From positions 1 to 7,722 of the forward strand of contig JAQTRT010000148.1 of NCBI GenBank assembly GCA_028711675.1: a DNA stretch of 7,722 nt. Reading direction: 5' to 3'. The notes beneath the pieces are model-generated. The model worked only from the letters and a program-made list of their open reading frames with translations, had not been told where the DNA came from and searched no databases. Position 1 is the first letter of the stretch, and each line of letters opens with the position of its first letter. Below are positions 6,231 to 7,722 of this stretch, piece after piece. This DNA is from a bacterium (GTDB lineage: Bacteria > Spirochaetota > JAHITG01). The position numbers and the translations under genes were made by a program.

Positions 6231-6682
6231 AAGCAACGTTCCGGATCATCGGCAAGGACCGGCTGGAGGAGATCAAGCCCCTCTGGGAAAAACTGAACAA
6301 GGTCCATCTCCGGGATTCCCGTTATTTCCGGGAGCATTTCCGGACCTTCACGTTCGGGAAAAGGTGCGAGTCCTTCCGGGAAACGGCTCCGGAAGATATC
6401 CGTATCGAGGTGCTGGAGGATGATAAAGGAATAAAACTCGGTTATTGCATCTCCACCATAGAGAAGAAAACAGGCGAGATCGACTCCCTCTATATCGAGG
6501 AATCCTGCCGGGGCCGTGGTTTCGGGAAACAGCTGATCATGCATGCCGTGGAATGGCTGAAGAAGAAAGGCTGCACGCAGATCCGCGTGGCTGTGGCCGA
6601 GGGCCATGAGTCCGTATTCGGTTTTTACGAAAAAATGGGATTTTATCCAAGGCTCACTTATCTGCAGATGAAGTCTTTCTGA
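6227..6682 (+). CDS. GNAT-family N-acetyltransferase
   Basis: This 151-residue protein is a single-domain GNAT enzyme that transfers an acetyl group from acetyl-CoA to an amine; the substrate is unknown. Motif A is clear: GEIDSLYIEESCRGRGFGKQ with the pyrophosphate-binding Arg-Gly-Arg-Gly-Phe-Gly at 95-100 (consensus R/QxxGxG/A). It is followed by a helix ending at WLKKKGC and the motif B region GHESVFGFYEKMGFYPR (126-142), where Tyr134 is at the usual position of the catalytic or CoA-contacting tyrosine. The N-terminal LWEKLNKVHLRDSRYFREHF suits the helices that form the substrate site. Its ATG overlaps the DHFR TGA by four bases, making it the last gene of the run. A GGGGG lies about 13 bases upstream, too far for a normal ribosome-binding site, so it probably depends on coupling. 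Nothing in the sequence ties it to folate metabolism except position. Confidence 0.88.
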   Translation: MKATFRIIGKDRLEEIKPLWEKLNKVHLRDSRYFREHFRTFTFGKRCESFRETAPEDIRIEVLEDDKGIKLGYCISTIEKKTGEIDSLYIEESCRGRGFGKQLIMHAVEWLKKKGCTQIRVAVAEGHESVFGFYEKMGFYPRLTYLQMKSF

Positions 6683-6727
6683 AAATCAGGCCGTTTTGAG
6701 GGCACAATCTTCCTGCGGCGACTTATA

Positions 6728-6749
6728 CGGGCTGCCCGCCCTTTCTTTA
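6728..6749 (+). terminator. Possible weak terminator between convergent genes
   Basis: CGGG (6728-6731), loop CTG, CCCG (6735-6738) form a short G+C-rich hairpin followed by CCCTTTCTTTA. It lies 45 bases after the GNAT stop, where the six-gene run would be expected to end. The stem has only four pairs and the T-run is broken and set off by three bases, so it is a weak candidate. No comparable T-run exists for the opposing strand. Confidence 0.3.
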
Positions 6750-6751
6750 TC

Positions 6752-7722
6752 CTAATATTTTATAATATACAGGACCGTATCATAACGCGGCACGTTGTTC
6801 TGGGAATCCGTTCCCGGCGAAGCATTGCCGGTCGAACCGCCGTGGCTGTGCGTCCCTGCGCCGCTGGTGCCCGGCGAGCTGTTGCCCGTGCCTCCGCCGT
6901 GGCTGTGGGAACCGTCGGAACCGATGGAATGATAATGGCGCTGGCCTGCCTTGTCCAGTCCGTGCGTACTGACATCATCGACGAACCGCGTGTTCCCGGA
7001 GAAAGGGCCCCAGCCCGCGTTCTCCACGACACGGTCGTAGAGGGACGCTTCACCGGTGCTGGCTCCATGGCTGTGGCTCCCGTCGCTTCCGATGCCGTGT
7101 GAGTGCGCATCCACGGTATGGGAATGCGTCCCGTCGCTGCTCACGGAATGGCTGTGGCTGTTCACCGTATGGTTGTGCGTATCGCTTCCCGCGCCCGTTC
7201 CGGGATTATCCGCAATGCCGCGGGGGAACTTGGCCACAAGGTCAGGCAGGTTGAAGGTCGTGGCGCCGTCGCCCGGGCCGTAACGCGTGCCCAGCACGCT
7301 GAACAGCTTTGCGTACGTGCTCCGGGATACGGCTGCGCCGTTGCAGAGCAGCCAGCCCGAAGGCATGGTCCCGGCCGTGCCGGTCCAGAGGAAAACCGTT
7401 CCGGAAGGCACGCTCTCCGTGTTCCGGGAATTGAGGGCGTACGCCACGCTGGTCAGCCTTTCGCGGGGCTGGAGCGGGCTCTCCGCATCGATCTGTATCT
7501 CCAGATAACGGCTGCCGGCCATCCAGTCCACATTGCTGAACACGGAGGGTGACCCGCTTCCGGTCGTCTGCCCGATCAGGGTGCAGAAAAGGCCGTTGGT
7601 GATCTTGACGACCTGGACGTCGCTGTACCAGAGGCATGCACCTCCCGAAGCCGAATCGTACAGCCGGAAAATAACGGTATGACTGCCGCTGACCGGCACG
7701 CCGTTTTCCAGTATCTTGCCCT
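6752..7722 (-). CDS. Secreted protein with phage tail collar domain and His-rich tail (C-terminal part)
   Basis: The frame is open to the right edge, so only the last 322 residues are seen; residue numbers here count from a GTG at 7699 that is probably internal. Residues 1-90 (VPVSGSHTVIFRLYDSASGG, LWYSDVQVVKITNGLF, ESPLQPRERLTSVAYALN) match a repeated extracellular beta-type domain common at the start of large exported proteins of environmental bacteria. Residues 97-162 (PSGTVFLWTGTAGTMPSGWL, LCNGAAVSRSTYAKLFSVLG, TTFNLPDLVAKFPRG) are a phage tail collar domain, as in short tail fibres. Residues 172-290 are rich in His, Gly and Ser with four GxHxH motifs, ending in VPRYDTVLYIIKY. The protein is probably exported and may bind metal or a surface, but its N-terminus and any signal peptide are outside the window. 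No other phage gene is seen. It converges on the GNAT gene, and its base composition looks more G+C-rich than the six-gene run. Confidence 0.85.
   Translation of the reverse strand, partial: GKILENGVPVSGSHTVIFRLYDSASGGACLWYSDVQVVKITNGLFCTLIGQTTGSGSPSVFSNVDWMAGSRYLEIQIDAESPLQPRERLTSVAYALNSRNTESVPSGTVFLWTGTAGTMPSGWLLCNGAAVSRSTYAKLFSVLGTRYGPGDGATTFNLPDLVAKFPRGIADNPGTGAGSDTHNHTVNSHSHSVSSDGTHSHTVDAHSHGIGSDGSHSHGASTGEASLYDRVVENAGWGPFSGNTRFVDDVSTHGLDKAGQRHYHSIGSDGSHSHGGGTGNSSPGTSGAGTHSHGGSTGNASPGTDSQNNVPRYDTVLYIIKY
6842..7177 (-). repeat. His-rich GxHxH repeat region of the collar protein
   Basis: Residues 175-286 of the collar protein contain about eight HxH pairs. Four lie in GxHxH form (DGTHSHT, DGSHSHG twice, GAGTHSHG). 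The octapeptide SDGSHSHG occurs at 205-212 and again at 261-268, and TGNxSPGT occurs twice near the end. GxHxH motifs in phage tail needles and fibres such as T4 gp37 coordinate iron along a trimer axis, so a similar trimeric metal-binding stalk is a reasonable inference. Confidence 0.7.

Noticed and set aside
6842..7552. Plus-strand open frames up to 149 codons opposite the collar protein
   Set aside because: They are rich in Ala, Arg and Val, as expected for the complement of a G+C-rich gene, while the minus strand shows clear collar and GxHxH motifs.

Overview
The window reads as one stretch of a bacterial chromosome of moderate G+C, with tight gene packing and one 334-base non-coding gap. 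The source cannot be named from sequence alone. A V/A-type ATPase subunit, a gene run joined by one- and four-base overlaps, few strong Shine-Dalgarno sites and a secreted tail-collar protein fit an environmental or anaerobic bacterium such as a spirochaete-like or candidate-phylum lineage. That placement is inference only.

Layout. Positions 1-1059 (minus) hold a major facilitator superfamily (MFS) transporter whose C-terminus lies beyond the left edge. Positions 1060-1393 are a divergent intergenic region. It contains AAAGG units on the left and CCTTT units on the right, spaced about 9-10 bases apart, which together can fold into a long imperfect hairpin. Positions 1394-6682 (plus) carry six genes in one direction: V/A-type ATPase subunit I, a PHP-family histidinol-phosphatase-like phosphoesterase, an unrecognised exported protein with a coiled coil and a TPR-like end, thymidylate synthase (thyA), dihydrofolate reductase (folA) and a GNAT acetyltransferase. 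Four of the five junctions overlap by 1-4 bases and the fifth is about 40 bases, so one polycistronic unit is likely. Positions 6752-7722 (minus) hold the C-terminal part of a large exported protein: an extracellular beta domain, a phage tail collar domain and a histidine-rich tail with GxHxH motifs. It converges on the GNAT gene.

Function. ThyA converts dUMP to dTMP and yields dihydrofolate, which the adjacent DHFR reduces back to tetrahydrofolate, so these two genes form a complete dTMP-supply pair. Subunit I is the membrane stator part of a rotary ATPase, yet no other ATPase subunit is seen beside it. The phosphoesterase is likewise not beside other histidine genes. The six-gene run therefore looks like housekeeping genes gathered together rather than a single pathway.

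No RNA gene, insertion sequence, CRISPR array or complete new multi-gene system was found. The points most worth a second look are the phased AAAGG/CCTTT inverted arrays, the orphan ATPase subunit I, an aspartate at the usual cofactor-binding arginine position of the DHFR, and the histidine-rich collar protein outside any visible prophage.
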